64,000 nt of DNA from Loxodes magnus (taxonomy: Eukaryota > Ciliophora > Karyorelictea > Loxodida > Loxodidae), in NCBI GenBank assembly GCA_946699065.1, contig CAMPDV010000014.1:1054001-1118000 (forward strand), written 5' to 3'. The notes below the pieces were generated by a model. The model had not been told where the DNA came from. It ran no database searches and saw nothing but the letters and a program-made list of their open reading frames with translations. Shown here piece by piece: positions 21,593 to 35,227 of the stretch (position 1 is its first letter; the number at the start of each line of letters is the position of its first letter). The position numbers and the translations under genes were made by a program.

Positions 21593-23291
21593 TCGAAAAA
21601 AACTTTAATGATAAAAAAATAAAATGAATGATTAAGAAAAAAAAGAGCATTCAAAAATCTATTCATAAAAAATCAAAAAAGATAAAAAAGCTATACAAAA
21701 AAGATTAAAAAAATAGAAATATAGTGAGTAAAAACAATTAAATAAAATATATATCTAATAAATGAAAGATATCAAGTAAATCAGTACTTTTTGCTTAATT
21801 TCTAGCTTAATAATAGCAAATTCAACTTATATTTGGAAATTAATGACCTCTTAGTAAATTTTTACCTTTAATGAAGACACTTCCTTAATTAATGACATAA
21901 GAAGAATGTATTATATGGAATAAAACGAGTATTAAGAATATTAGATAACGAAATTCCTCATAAAAATAGAAAGAATTATGTCAAAAATATATGTAATGAT
22001 TGTTATAATAAAAAGAAATATAATAAAAAGATACCAATTATAAACAAGATACCAATTATAAATATACAAAACATAACTTGTATACGTAAAGAACTTATTT
22101 GTTCTTAGAATCAAAATGCTTATAACAATATAAATAAAATAGCGAAGTTTTGCTTTGAGAAACATTTAGTTTATTGTTATAAAGTATGAAATGACTATGT
22201 CATTTAAATATATCTATAAAAAATATAATATTTTTAAATTATATGAAGAATACTTTCTGGTATATTGTTAATAAGCATATTAAAATGAACTGTTGACATA
22301 ATTATATGTAGTTCGCTTTTTATTGAAGAGTTTAAATTGATATTATGTTCTATGATTTTATATATGTTTTATCATTCTGTTTTAATAATATGGTAACTTA
22401 AGATATTATATATAAGCATAGTTCATAATATATTTTCTTAATTTGATTTTAATCTTCTATTTATTAACGAATTATATATCTATCTATTTATCTCTTAAAT
22501 AATTTTTCTTATATAGATTTCTAAAAAGAACAATCTTTTCTAAAAGCATTATCTCAGAAAGAGTATATTAAGATTAGAAATTTTATATTCTAATTTTAAG
22601 AAGAATAAAGAGAAAATTGTAATAAACATTTATTTTAGTATCAAATTAGTTTTTTTAAAAATTAAAAATTTTATTTTAGATTATTTCTATTTTTAATTAT
22701 TTTATTTATTTCTTTTTAATTTTATTTTTCCATAATATATTTTTTATGAATTTTAGTTTTTTTCGATATATATGTTTCGTTATTTTTGAATAGAATTTTA
22801 TTTAATTTTAATGTTTTTAATTTAATTATTTTAATTATTAAATGCATTTTTTTAAGTGATATTAATAGAATTTTACGTTTAATTTTTTTAATTATTGCGT
22901 ATTTATTATATTTTTTTATTTTTTCTTAAATTTTTCTTCCTCTTTTTCCTATTTTTTTATCTACTTTTATTTTAACTTTTGTCTAGATTTATTTTATTTA
23001 ACTTATTTTCTATTTTTCTTTTCTGAATCTATTTTTATTTTTATTTTAAGAAGTTTCTAGAACATTAGTTATTTTTGGTTTCAATTATATACTTTAAGGA
23101 ATAAAAAACTTAATTTATTTATATTTTTATGAATTTTGGTAATTTAATTTTGGGTCTAATTACTATTATTTAATTTTTATAAATCTTGTGAAAAACATGT
23201 TAAAACTTTATATTTTTTATAAATTAATATCATTAAAATTTAATAAAAGCAATAATAAAATACTGAAGCTAATTTAACTTTTCCCTCTTTT
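21593..23291. other. A+T-rich region with polypyrimidine tract
   Basis: No gene seen. An 18-bp unit starting GATACCAATTATAAA is tandemly duplicated at 22030-22065. From about 22680 to 23060 the plus strand is a long T-rich, partly CT-rich tract. The open minus-strand stretch 21941-22165 is Ile/Tyr/Phe-rich simple sequence and is not called. Confidence 0.5.
22030..22065. repeat. Tandem duplication of an 18-bp unit
   Basis: Two adjacent copies beginning GATACCAATTATAAA, differing only in the last three bases. Confidence 0.8.
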
Positions 23292-24112
23292 TAATGATAA
23301 TGATAATGTAAACTAAATGTTAAGAGTTTTGGAGTTCTTCGGGATTCCAACCGATTTCGCTCCGCCTTTTTTTTAACGTGGATGTATACCACGGCCTTTT
23401 TTTGAATGTGGGTGGCTACCACAATGAATTTTCCATGTTACCACTAAATAATTTCTATTTATAAATTCCTGAATCGGTTATTCAAAGATTGTTTAACATC
23501 CTTCATGTTTTTATTTCTTCTCTTTTTTTCAATTTTTATCATTTTTAACAATTTTTTAATAAGTGATATTTCGACCTACAACATCAACAATTTTTTGTCT
23601 ATTTTTTTTATTCAACTAATGCAAAACTAATTTTTCTATTTGTTCTATTCTTTTAATTAAACTTTTATCAACATTTTATTCTATATTTATTTCTTAATCT
23701 TTTGCTTAAGAAGGGAGGACTTCAATACTCATATTTACCCCTTGTTTGAAATTATTTTAAGACTGAGTATAGAGCTACTGTTCTGTCACGATATTGTTTT
23801 ATATAAGCTATTTCCTAAGAATTAATAGTTCGTTATTTTGATCTTCAATGTTATTCATAAGCTCTCTAATTCTTTCTCCTTGATTATATGTTTCTTCTTC
23901 ATATTTAGAAATTAATTTTTTAATCTTTTCCATTTCAATTGAAAGCGAAGTGCTTTCATTAACTTGTCCAACCATTACTTTGCCTTCTGAAGAGGAGCTT
24001 GATAAGTGTTCCATTGATTTCTACTTCTTCTCTAGTTCTTTGTTAGCTCTTCTTCTTGCGTTCCTTGCCTAATTTTTAGATAGTCGAATATTCTATTCCA
24101 TTTCCATTTTTT
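23292..24112 (-). mobile_element. Family A Gag-only retroelement
   Basis: Minus-strand element from ATG at 24107 to a structured 3' tail and an (ATTATC)n end (23293-23309 as GATAAT repeats on the plus strand). The tail holds the hairpin GTGG...CCACG and the conserved CGGTTGGAATCCCG hairpin. Same layout as the copies at 62262-63095 and 5795-6585. The different simple repeat at the 3' end of each copy suggests the tail repeat is made at insertion. Confidence 0.75.
23530..24107 (-). pseudogene. Gag-like zinc-knuckle protein, frameshift in A-run
   Basis: Reads MEMEQNIRLSKNQARNARRR at the start, then SSSSSEGKVMVGQ and the coiled coil KLISKYEEETYNQGERIREL with IEDQNNELLILRKQ. The zinc knuckle CWCCRSKYHLLKNC (CX2CX4HX4C, Trp as TGA) is in another frame, displaced across a run of eight A. 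That single slip in a homopolymer could be a sequencing error; otherwise the protein is nearly intact. By family it should bind the element RNA. No enzymatic domain is encoded. Confidence 0.65.
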
Positions 24113-25171
24113 AAGCTTTCTCCTTTTCCCTCTTTTTTTATTACTTAGATTCAAGTACAAAGAAATATAAAGATTGTATTATCTTTATTTTTTATTAGTT
24201 TATTTAGTCCTTTTTAATCTTTTAGTATTTTAGAAATATTAAATTAGTATGAAATTTTTTAATCTATAAGCAAGAGATGATTTCCTAGAAAAAATAAAAG
24301 CTATTACTTTCTTTAAATTATTCTTTATAATATGTTTATAAATCACTTTAGAATTACTTGATTTTTTATATTCATAATCAGTTTAATAAACATTTCTTGT
24401 ATGAATAACTCTAAAACTTTTTCTTTTAAGATTTTTACAAATCAAATTTAATTCTAAAGAAAAATAATGAAATAATACAAATTTAGAGCTTTTATGGACT
24501 GTTTTGCAAAAATAGAAGTTACTTAATGCAACACGATGAAATGATCATTCTTCAAAATTAAGCTAGTATCTGAATACAATTAAAGAAAAGCTAATTAATA
24601 TTTTAAAATAACCAGCTTATTTGAATATTCCTTTCTATAACAATCCATAAAGAAAGAATAAAATAAAATAAATAAGTCTAAGAATAAATAATGGAAATAA
24701 TATAAACAGTTAAAATTTATATGCAAAAATAATGATATAAGAAAGATTGAATTTATATATAGATTAAATACATTAGTATTAAAACTTAAATATATTTTTA
24801 ATTAGTTTACACCCAAATTTCAGTTTAGAGACAAATTGTTTCTAAGTTGGCTTATTATAGAATTTTTATCTTTTTAAATATTTTTAAATCTATCATGATT
24901 AATAGCTTTTATTCATAATAAGACTTAAATCAAAAAGAATAAGTGTTACTATATCTCAATAAAATAATCTTATTATAAACTAAGATACTTTTAGGTAATT
25001 TTAGTTTTAGTAAAATCAGGTATAATTTCTAGCTTACGCTTCTAAGTTTTAGAATAAATAGAGTACAGTTTAATTAAAGCACGACTTTAATTTATTAATT
25101 TCAAAATGTAAGAATAGAAAAACTCTAATGATATATAAGGTAGAAAAAAATTATTACCTTGGATAAATATA
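24113..25171. other. A+T-rich spacer, nothing recognised
   Basis: No gene seen between the family A element and the zinc-repeat gene. Confidence 0.5.
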
Positions 25172-25963
25172 ATGAAAATAACCAAAATAGAGCAAATTAT
25201 TTAAGTTGGAAAATTGGATATAAATAAAAGAAGCTTATTAAAGATTTAAATAGATATATTTTTATCATCTTGATTTTATAGGTTTAATAACTATTTATTA
25301 ATTAAGTCTAATTAATAAGGATAAATTTAAAGCTCGCACTAAAAGAATTTAGATTTTCTTCTATTCTTATTGGAAAAATTCTTACTTTTTCCATCTTCAT
25401 TAGTTAGTAAATGCTTAAGAGAATCTAGAGGAACATTGGTAAGTTTTACCATTTATATAATCTAAAACTTGTATGAATGTAATTAAATTTAGAAGTTGAA
25501 TTAAAAACACATTTAAACGATTTAATTGCAAGAAATTATAATTCAAATGAAGTATACGCAAGAATCTAATATTCTTTAAGGAATGCCCTCGTTACTTGGA
25601 TTAACTCCATTTCCTTATTTTTAAAACAAATGGCCATAAAGCAAAGAACTGCCTACTATTAAAGGAAGTATAAATTCTAAGGATGCTGAAGTATTTAACT
25701 TTGGTAAGTTCTTCTAAAAAAACATTTAAAGCCATCCATTCGAGCCTAGGACGTAAATGAAAGTTACACAATGCGAACATAAAGGAAGAAAGCACTATGC
25801 TAAGAATAAATGTTAAGCCTGCTATCACATTTCAAGGTAGATAAGTAAAACGGCGCAATGTGGTCATGTTGATAGAAAAGTGTTTGCGAGAAATATGTGC
25901 TGTAGTTGTTATTCAAAAGCATACAAGCAATATGTGCAAAACAAACTAGAAACAAAGGAATGA
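25172..25963 (+). CDS. Cys/His zinc-binding repeat protein, function unknown
   Basis: The C-terminal part holds two tandem units of one motif: QCEHKGRKHYAKNKCQACYH and QCGHVDRKVFARNMCCSCY, pattern C-x-H-(about 11)-N-x-C-x2-C, a likely zinc-binding module. I recall similar CxH...YAKN-CxxCY repeats in ciliate proteins of unknown function. Upstream, one frame reads HLHQLVNAQENLEEHWQ and, after a 22-nt intron (25471-25492, GTATG...TTTAG), ELKTHLNDLIARNYNSNE and RNALVTWINSISLFLKQ. A 28-nt intron (25704-25731, GTAAG...TTAAAG) then restores the frame of the zinc repeats, which end on TGA 25961-25963. Both introns are predicted only from frame and splice consensus. The start at 25172 is a guess; an additional intron near 25200-25260 may be needed. 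Confidence 0.65.
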
Positions 25964-26675
25964 GTTCTAGAGAAAAAAAATTAGAATTAAATGATGTTAA
26001 TAGTAATTTTAGGTGTTTATATTTATTCAGTCTATTTCTATATTAAAGAATAATAAACTAATTAAATAACAAAATAATAGATAATATAGAAAATTAATGA
26101 AGTGTTCTTATATCTAAATTAAAAAAATTATATATATATATTCAATTTCAATTCTTTTAAGATTTGTTGTTCTATTTATATAATAGCAATGTATAATTAT
26201 AATGAAAATGAAAGTCTGTTTAACTTGTAATAAACGCAATTGGTTTATCTATCAATCATTAAATTGAATGGCATAAAAGTATTCTTTTTTCTAACGATAG
26301 ATATTTTCATATATATACCTTATCCTTATCCTTATAAATAATATTTTTTTAATTGTTGAAGTAAAGCTTCTATAATTATATAATAGGCATCAATTTAACT
26401 TAAGCATGATCCAAATAATTAATTTTAAATATACTAAAACAATTTTAAATTTGAGAAATTAGAGAATTGATAAAAAAAATTGATAGAGTATATTATATTG
26501 AAAATATAGAGGGGATTGATATACATTGACTATAAAGTACTAAAAAATGATTTTTTTATTTATATATTTCTTATTGTATTATCAAGCATTCGGTATAAAC
26601 TATTAAGGTATACATTAATATTACCCTGTACATATATTTTTAGATATTTTTTTTATAATTTAAGTGATATTTAAA
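25964..26675. other. A+T-rich spacer, nothing recognised
   Basis: Short (CTTATC)n-like run near 26320. No gene seen. Confidence 0.5.
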
Positions 26676-27068
26676 TGAAATTTCAAGAAAGAAAAGTTAT
26701 TTGAAAACTGATCCTAAGAATCCTTCTAGGATAAAAGGAAATTATATGGTAATTCCTAAATAATAATCTAAATATTTGATAGGTTTATGCTGTTAATTAG
26801 TTAAAAAATTGTGATTATTTTATTTCTCAGTTTTATTTTAAATAAATTCTTCGATAGATTTCTAGCTCGTTAAATTTTAGAAAAATTTAATAAAGGAAAC
26901 ATCTATTTGAATCTATTTTCTGGGTCTTCTTTATCAACTTTCTTACTATATTTGTCCAACCCAAATATTCATATAGAAAGTTCCATAAAAGACTAAAAAT
27001 AATAATTAAATTTATATTGGTCTCTGACAAAATTTAAATTTAAATATCAAGCTATTTAATTATTATGA
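26676..27068 (+). CDS. Possible hypothetical protein fragment
   Basis: A frame ending at TGA 27066-27068 reads KKEKLFENWSQESFQDKRK and, later, ILEKFNKGNIYLNLFSGSSL followed by STFLLYLSNPNIHIESSIKD. Composition is more protein-like than typical frames here, but start, exon structure and function are unknown. It may be an internal exon or gene remnant. Confidence 0.3.
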
Positions 27069-29483
27069 AAATTAAATAATCAAGGAAAGCCTCTAAAATG
27101 AAAGTTAATTAAATATGCTAGTAGAAATTAATTATAATAGTATGAATTTGATAATTCAATTATACCAGAAGTAAACAATTTAAAAGTTTAGATATTATAA
27201 GCTTATATATAAAATAAAAATAGTATTTATTAATTTAAATGAAGGATGTGATAGTATATTAAATAAAACTCTAAAATGATTTTATTTGATAATCTGATAT
27301 AGAACTTATAGTACTAATATAAACTAAAACTCTAATCTTTTAAAAACCTTTATACCTTTATTTTGTCATTTTAGCTAATTTATTATGCAGAAATGTTTTA
27401 TTTGCTTTTTAGTCTATTTTTTAGAATTTTTTTCATAAAGAAAATACTTTTAATAGCTAAAAAAGTCTGCAAGAGATACTTGATTATTTTAGTTATAGGA
27501 TAAAATAGAATAATGAAGATTCTTCTTTTATAAAAATATTTAATTTAATAATTATTAAAGCCTTAAAATTTATTTTTCTAACAGGTTCAATTATCATATT
27601 GTATTCATAAAAGAAAAAAATTAAAATTAAAAAAATCTTAGAAAGAACAAAATATGAAGATATAAGTTAAGTCAAATTAGTTCCAATTTTCATTAAATTC
27701 TTTTCCTATAACTCAAGATATGATATGAAATATACATATAACATTGAATATATCAAGTAAGGTGTTTTAATATTTCTAATTTTAAGATAGAGAAAATAAA
27801 CAAATCTAGGAGAATAAATTAGCTGAAAATATTTTTTCAGAAAAGAGTAGATAAAAGCTTATTCTTTTATATCTTTATGTTTATTTGTTTTTGTTATTAT
27901 TGTATTCTTTAAAATAATCAGGAATAAAACAATTAAAATTAACCACAAATAAATTAAATGAATTTCCATAGGTTATAGTCTTCTAATTAGTTTGCATGGT
28001 AAAATTATATCACTTGCAACTTATAAAGAAAAATTAAAAATAATTAATTGCATTCTCATAAAATGTAAAGAATCAAATAAATAATTTAATATTTCCTCTT
28101 ATTTATCTTCATTTATATTATCTATAATAAATCACAGAGAAAAAATATCTAAAAGAAATGAAATGAAGTGATTTAAAATAATATTAAAGGTATTGCTTTT
28201 ATAACACTTTGGTAGAATTTTTGTAAAAATTATTGCTTAAACATTTTTATCTTTCATAATAATGATATATCTAGATACATTTTAGATAAATTTCTTATTA
28301 TCTTTAGTTAATTAAAAAATAGAAATTTAGATGATTTAAGCTGCTTAAAAATATTTTGCCTGATTTTTTTTAAACTTAAGTCCTTCTGACTTATATTGCA
28401 AATTTAGTTTATCTCTTCTTAATTAAATTTAACTTAAATCTCTACTCTGAAAGTACGAGTATAAAATACCTTAAAGAATCTATTTTATATATTTTATTAG
28501 ATATTAATATAGCATCTATATCATTAATACATTTAAATAAATAAGTTGCTTATTATAACTTTGAAATAAGAAAGATAGACAAAGAAACATTTCTACTAGA
28601 GTAATATTTATAAATTTATAATTAATTATAAGATTTGTTTTCATCAAATAGATAATTCATGTTTAAATACATTTTATTATATATTAAGATTAAAAATATT
28701 TATTGAAGAAAGAGTGCAATAAACCTAATATTTAGGGATATAATTTATAATTGGCAGCTATCTCGATATGATTTAAAATTATAAAGAACTATCTGCTTTC
28801 TTCAGTAAAAAGAATTTTATGATTTAAACTAAATTTGAGATATTAAAGAATAGTTGGTTAGTTAATTTATTTAAAACTAGATTTCCTTTATTTTATTTTC
28901 AAGATTATAGATGTAGATGCTATCTTTCCAAATATTTTTGAGAACAAATTTTTAAATCTGCTCTGAATTTAAGCAATTTTTAATTATAATTATCACATAA
29001 AAACAACCGAACAAAAAATTAATTATCAAGATTTTCTATCATAACTATGTCAATTTAAGCTAAAGTAAATGTTTAAAGCTTAGTAAGCTGTAAATTTTTC
29101 ATGCTTATGTTTAAATGATATTCTCTTATTTTCGTCTAAGTTGATCCAAGAAATAAAAATAAAATCATTTTATATATTTTATAAAAATTGTGCAAGTTAT
29201 AAAAGAAATTCCTTACAATTCCTTAATATAACTGATTTAGATACTTAGGTATAGTCTCTTATTAATTTTATTTTTGAATAAAGTTAAAAATTTTTTAAAC
29301 TTTATAAAATTTTTAATATGTATCTAAAGGTAATTCTTCTTATTTAATTTTTGACTATTTTCATATAACTATAATCCATTTAAATTGCTTAATAAGTTTA
29401 TATAAATTACAAGGTTGATGATTTTTTTTAAATATATGCTGAATAAATTAAAAAATTAAATAATCATATTCTTAGTATCATCT
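27069..29483. other. A+T-rich region, no gene seen
   Basis: Low-complexity DNA; nothing recognised on either strand. Confidence 0.5.
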
Positions 29484-30518
29484 TCAATTACTTCTAATTC
29501 TAGTCACTACCACTGTACAATCATCTTTCTTTCCTCCAATTTATCTCCTTCCTTACAACTGGGCTTCTTTCGTAAGTGGACATTCTAAAACTTATTTCTA
29601 ACTTTACTCTCATGCTTTCTTACATAATTTCTTAGATAATTTTTGCAAATCTACTTGTTTTTACTTGTTCACTATCTACACTATATTCTCAGTCCATATA
29701 TTATCAAAGAATCCATCTGAACCACATATTATTATGTCATCATTTTATATCTATAATTCAAAATGCTTTGCGTCCTTAGCTTTTAATAATTTACCTCTAT
29801 TACATTTCTCTATCAGTTTAGTTAGTTCTAATCCTAACTCTTCATTCTTCTTTGTTAGTTTCTAAACAAAATCAGAGTTAGGCCATCTTATTAACTATCG
29901 AGGAGCATTAAATGAATATTAATCAACTTGAGTTTAGTATAAAAACTCATAATTGTTCATATTCCTACGTAAAACAAGAGCTTAAGAATCTCCAATTCAA
30001 GTAAAGTGTAAAATTTACTTGACTATGAAATAGAAAATGATAGTGCTACTTCCTGCGTCTTTCACTCCTTCGAAAGCTTATTGAAGTATTTAGATACTTT
30101 CTTCTTATAAATTAGAATTAAGTTCTTATTTTTGGCTCTTTTTAATATCTCTAACGTTTGTTAAGAGTTATTATCCAAATACTCTTGGATTAATGTGATA
30201 CTTCTTCCATTATGAAACTCCATCTGCTACGCCACAAACTTCTTTATCTGTAATCATGAAATCTGAACTGAAAGAAGGATCGAGGGAATTTATTTTAGGA
30301 TCAGGAATCATCCATCCTTATGATTCCATTTCTAGATTTTACAAGTTAGAACAACAGCAAGTAGCAGGCTATTCCTTACTTTAGTTTCAAATAAGTTTCT
30401 TAGCTAACTTTATTATTGATTAGATAATCCACCACCTATAGCTTAAAGTCTCATTTTAACTCTATTTTTCTGCGATTCCCTATTAAAATATTAATAACTT
30501 TTGGCACTACTCACACAT
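29484..30518 (-). CDS. PP2C-family protein phosphatase, PTC7-like (344 aa)
   Basis: Metal-dependent serine/threonine phosphatase. The PTC7/PPTC7 landmarks appear in order: GVADGVSQW (about residue 96), GSSTIIFYFIV, GDSQALVLRR, FNAPRQL, DDIIICGSDGFFDNIW (SDG at 267) and near the C-terminus GGKKDDCTVVVTRI (Asp332-333). The metal-binding Asp residues of GVADGV, SDG and DDxT motifs are present. PTC7 homologues in yeast and animals act in mitochondria; whether this one does is unknown. The reading frame is uninterrupted to TGA 29486-29484 with UAR as Gln. The N-terminal 90 residues, Cys- and Gln-rich, are not recognisable, and an alternative frame there (MRLQAIGGGLSNQQQ) also looks coding, so an intron or a different start is possible. 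Confidence 0.85.
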
Positions 30519-33500
30519 AAGTTAGAAAGATTTAGTCTTACACATAATAATTTATAAAATTACGTCAATTAAATCTATAAAAAATGAATTAAACATTTAA
30601 TTAAATTTTAAAACTAATTTAAATTATCGTAAATTTTTAAGATAACCAATTCAATTAAAGAATTTAGATTATACTCTCTATCTTATTGAATTGATGATCT
30701 TCATCATTTATAAAATCTTAGTGTCCTAACTTAAATTAATGATACTTCATTTAGTCTTAAGAAAATGAAGCATATAATCTTTATAAACGAGTTTCTATAA
30801 GTTTTTTATAGAGACTCTCATTTAAGTTCAAATGATTCCTTTAATGAAATTTCAATTTATTTTTTCTTTTGCTATTTCATCATAAATTTAAAGTTATTCA
30901 TACTATTTTCTCAAAAAAAGTCATTATTTCTTTCTTTAGTCAATTTTAAATTGTATTTTATAACTTAAAAACTCATTTTATGGCTATTAAAATTAGAGAC
31001 TACTAAATTTCAGTTAAATTAAAAAATGTAGATCCATTTCATATTTAATTTAAACCTTTTTCACTTAATAATTAGATTGTTAAATGAATATTAGTTATAA
31101 GGATTACTTTAAGCCTTTTCGATAATAAATTTTTCAGATATGTCTCTCTTCTTCTATTTTATTAATCTGAAAAATAAAAAAAATTATATTATTTAAATGA
31201 TTTCATCATAAGCTATGTAATCATTTCTTTTATTTTTTTTTCTTTATTTGCTATAATTAAGATTTCTTTAATCTTATTGATTTTTATATTTCAACATTGT
31301 AGCTATTTTCCTATGTTTTAATTTATTAATATTTTATTAGTATATCTTATATCTATGAAATTAAGCATATTAAGCTGAATTTTGAATAAAGAGTATTTCT
31401 TTTTCTTATTTTATTTATAATGTTAAAGCTATTATCAAATCTATTTACATATATTTCTTATTGAGAGCTTTCATACTATACTTATTAATTTTATTTAGAT
31501 AATTTATTTAAATTTAGTGCTATTTTTATAATAACTTAGTTGTATATTTCCATATACTCTCAATTTATACTTTAAGAATTATAACTAAGTTCTTAATGAT
31601 CTTTAGAAACACTTTAGCTTTTAAAAATATTAGTAATGAGTAGATGAAAATATTTTAAATGATCTTAATTTATTTCTTGTAAAATAAATCTTTATAAAGG
31701 AATATTTATCTTATTGATTTCAGAGTTGGTTGATTTTACTTGAAAAATGCTATTCTTAAAAATTTTTAAAGTCTCTTAATTAATTATATATCTAGATTCA
31801 TTGAATTTAAGTATAGTTTAAAACTAGACTTCTTTTAAATTACTTAAATAGACTATTATTTATTTCGCTTAAAGCTCTTTATAATTTAGCTTTTTGTATC
31901 TTAATGCAACTATGAATTTAATTAATTTAGTAGCTTTAAGAATCTTTATACCTTAATTAAAAACTATTGAGTGCTAGAAATATAGTTATTTTAATTTAAT
32001 ATATGAGAAATAATTTTAAGTGTAAAACATTAAAGACTAAAGATTATTTTAACTGTAGATTATATTGCCAAACCCTTTAAGAAAATATTTTATATTCTCA
32101 GTTTGTAGCAGAACTATTTGCCCTTATCTAGCTATTTAGTGTACTAATCATAAGATTGCTTCTTCAATTATTATAATTGAATTTATTTTAAGCTTGCAAT
32201 ATCGATTTTATCTTTAACTTTAATCTCCGACATAATTTAAAGTATCATATTCATCTTTTTCATATAAGGCTTATCTTTAGAAATAAAATTACTAAAAATA
32301 ATAAAATTAAAAATAGGCTGAAAAGCTAGTAAGTAGTGTTCTATTATCTTTTAATTATTCAGTCAACATATTAAGCAATGCATAAGATAAGCTATATCCA
32401 ATAATGTTCGATATACTTATTCTAATATAAGGTTTATAAATAGAGGCTTTGAAATCGTCTAGATTAAGGAGAATAAAATTCAAATGTTAATAAATAGAAA
32501 ACTTCTATCTAAAAGGATTAACAATAGGCTTAAAGAACTTAGATTTGTATCAATAAAGATAAAACAACCCTTTATACCTAACTTTATATCTATAATAAAA
32601 TATTTTATTTAATTAAATAATTTCAGAAAAACAGAATTAATAGATTAAAAATAAAGAAAAATATAGAAAGAAAAAATAAATTTGAAATTGTTGGAATTAG
32701 CTGAGAAGCAACAATATTAAAACTAAGAAAAATTATGCTTAAAAAGTTTAAGAAGGATAAGTGTTTGAGGATTTTTTTCTTTTAAAATAACAAGATAATT
32801 AATTACCTTTACAATACTAGTGGCAAAATCTTTTTAAATATATGAGTCTTAATAATTTAATTAAACCTAAAATTTTATCAAATATAAGAGAACACTTGCT
32901 CAATAATATTCGTATGATAGATACTCAGAAGTTTTATTAAGAAAATATTATAAAAGCCTTCAAGCATTAAAGTTAATGGTTGATAAATTTCATGTAGTTT
33001 TAATGTTTTATTAATATAATAAAATAAATTCTTTAGCTTAGGTTTAATGATAGAGATAATTTGCCACTAAAGGAAATAAAATACTCATTCATATCTAAAT
33101 AAGTTTCTATTTTTTGCTATAGAGCAAAAGACTTATGGCAAATCTATTTAATTAACTCCTAAGATTACATAAAAGAGCTATGACTTAACCTTGTGCCTAT
33201 TAAAATTTAACTTTTAAAGAAAATTATCATAGAGTTCCTTTAGTAACCGATTTAGATTTTAATTTAGTTTATAAAATAAAATTCCGTTTATACCAGATTT
33301 TCAGCTAAAGAAAAATGAATCTAAAATCCAGTTTTTATTTTCACTAAAAGGATGAAAAAAATGTTGATAAAATATAAAAAAGACTCTTCATAAAGGTGAT
33401 GAATATTCTAGAATGTAAATAAAGACAGGAAATAATATTTTCTAAGTATACTCTCAATTAAAGTACTATTGATAAAAAAATATCTAATTCTACTTAATTA

Positions 33501-35227
33501 CTATAAAATTTAGATATTCAGATAAACTGGCAAGATTAGAGGCTTATTTAATTGAAAATACCTTTAAAAGCACTAACAAAATATTAAATTTAAAAAGAAA
33601 TTTAAAATAAAAAGCTTTGAACTTCAAACGAATTTTTTAATACTTGCAGATTCATAGGGGTTCATAAATTTAGATTGGTATAGTTATAGTTATAGTTATA
33701 GATAAAAAAGCTTTACATATAACATGATAATCTTAGATTCAGCAAATTTTAATAAAAGATTTTGGAGTTAATTTTTAAATTAATAAAAACTCCAATTAAA
33801 TCAAGATAAGCTATAATAAATTATTAATTCATCACTTGACTACCTTTTTAGAAAGAATAATAAATTTTAATTAAAAGAAAAGCTAGAAATCAATTTACAT
33901 TACAACAATTTTCTAACCAATTAGAATAATTTTATTTTTACTATAAATTCGACAAAGCCAGGTAAATATTTTTGATCTATTTCGATCCTAAGCTTATTTT
34001 AAATAAAATGCCATACTTTTATTAGATTCTTAAAGCATCATGAATTATATCAATATCTACTTAAAATAATTTCTCATATGAATTTTTATCTATTTCCCTA
34101 ATTAAATCTAAATTAATAATATTTTTTAAAGAGAGAAATTAAATAATTAAAAACTTAAAAGGATCAGCTTTTATATTCTTGCTCATTAAAGCATTATGAG
34201 TATTTTTATAAGCTTATTTTAGCTTTTTAGATAAAATAATTTGCTTTAAATTTTTTGATTATCTAGTTATTTACAAATATATAAGCTCTTGTTTGATTTT
34301 GTCAATTTAAATTTTCTATAACTAAATTAAAATCTGAAAAAGAAAAATTTAAGGTGCTAGATATAAATTTTAGAATTTATAGAATAGAAAATAAATTATT
34401 AAGGGATATACTTTGAGTACTCTGTATAAAAAATATAATTCAGAAACTCGTATCAGCTAGTTAAATAATTAACTAAGGCAAGGATAAATTAAAAAAAAGG
34501 AGAAGATTAAATCCCTTTTATAGTAGCACTAAATTAAAAAGAACTTACTTATATAAATTTGAGCTTTGTTAACTAAAAATAAAATATAGGGTAAGAGAAC
34601 TAAATATATTTTTGGGAAGCTATTTTCCTAATTAAAAAAATGATAAAACAAATTTAGTAAAAATAATAAATTCAGTCTTTCTTCACTATAACTTTTGTAT
34701 TAGCAAGTATACTCAAATATAATAAATCATGAGTATTAAAAAGGAATTTTTATAAAGATTATAAAACTTTTTATCATCTTTGCTAAGCTTAAGTAAAAAA
34801 GCTTTAAGACTTATATTTTTAATGTATAATCGCTATATAAAATTCTGGAAGTTTTAGCTTAAAATTTGTACTAACGTAATCATAAATTTGCAACTTAAAG
34901 CCTTCCCTCTAATTTAATTTAAATTATTGAAGATGGACAAATTTTAGAATTAAGTCTTCGAATTACAGTTTCAATGGCTGAATTTTATTTGTTAAGCCTC
35001 TAAACTTTAGAGGGCTTAGCTTGAATCATAATCATAGCAAATTATTAAAGAGACAAAAAATCTATGTAGCAGTTCTTTTCAATAAATCTAGAAATTTTAA
35101 GAATATCCCCACTCTGAAAAAGATAAATGCTAAAACACTCTAAAACATTCCTAATAACACTAAGTAGTTAAAAAAGCAGGATTAAGCTTAGTTGAGATAT
35201 TCATTAAGTCATTAATTCCCATACAGA
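30519..35227. other. A+T-rich region, repeats but no firm gene
   Basis: Contains a 400-codon UGA-free minus-strand frame (32263-31061) that is nearly devoid of Gly and Pro and is not called. The segment about 32050-32300 resembles 39610-39860 in the same orientation and spacing. A (TATAGT)n microsatellite lies at 33679-33701. From about 34920 the sequence becomes more coding-like and may hold upstream exons of the LamG-like gene. A minus-strand piece near 30730-30900 (ISLKESFELKWESLQKTYRN) could be an upstream exon of the phosphatase. Confidence 0.4.
33679..33701. repeat. (TATAGT)n microsatellite
   Basis: Almost four tandem copies of TATAGT. Confidence 0.85.

Noticed and set aside
22680..23060. 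Polypyrimidine tract as a possible regulatory or origin element
   Set aside because: Simple T-rich sequence is expected in this genome and no further structure supports a function.
29665..29865. Plus-strand open stretch
   Set aside because: It is antisense to the PP2C phosphatase, whose motifs are unmistakable on the minus strand.
31061..32263. A 400-codon UGA-free frame on the minus strand starting with ATG
   Set aside because: Gly and Pro are almost absent and composition is that of A+T-rich DNA. With only TGA interrupting frames, around ten such stretches are expected by chance in a window of this size.
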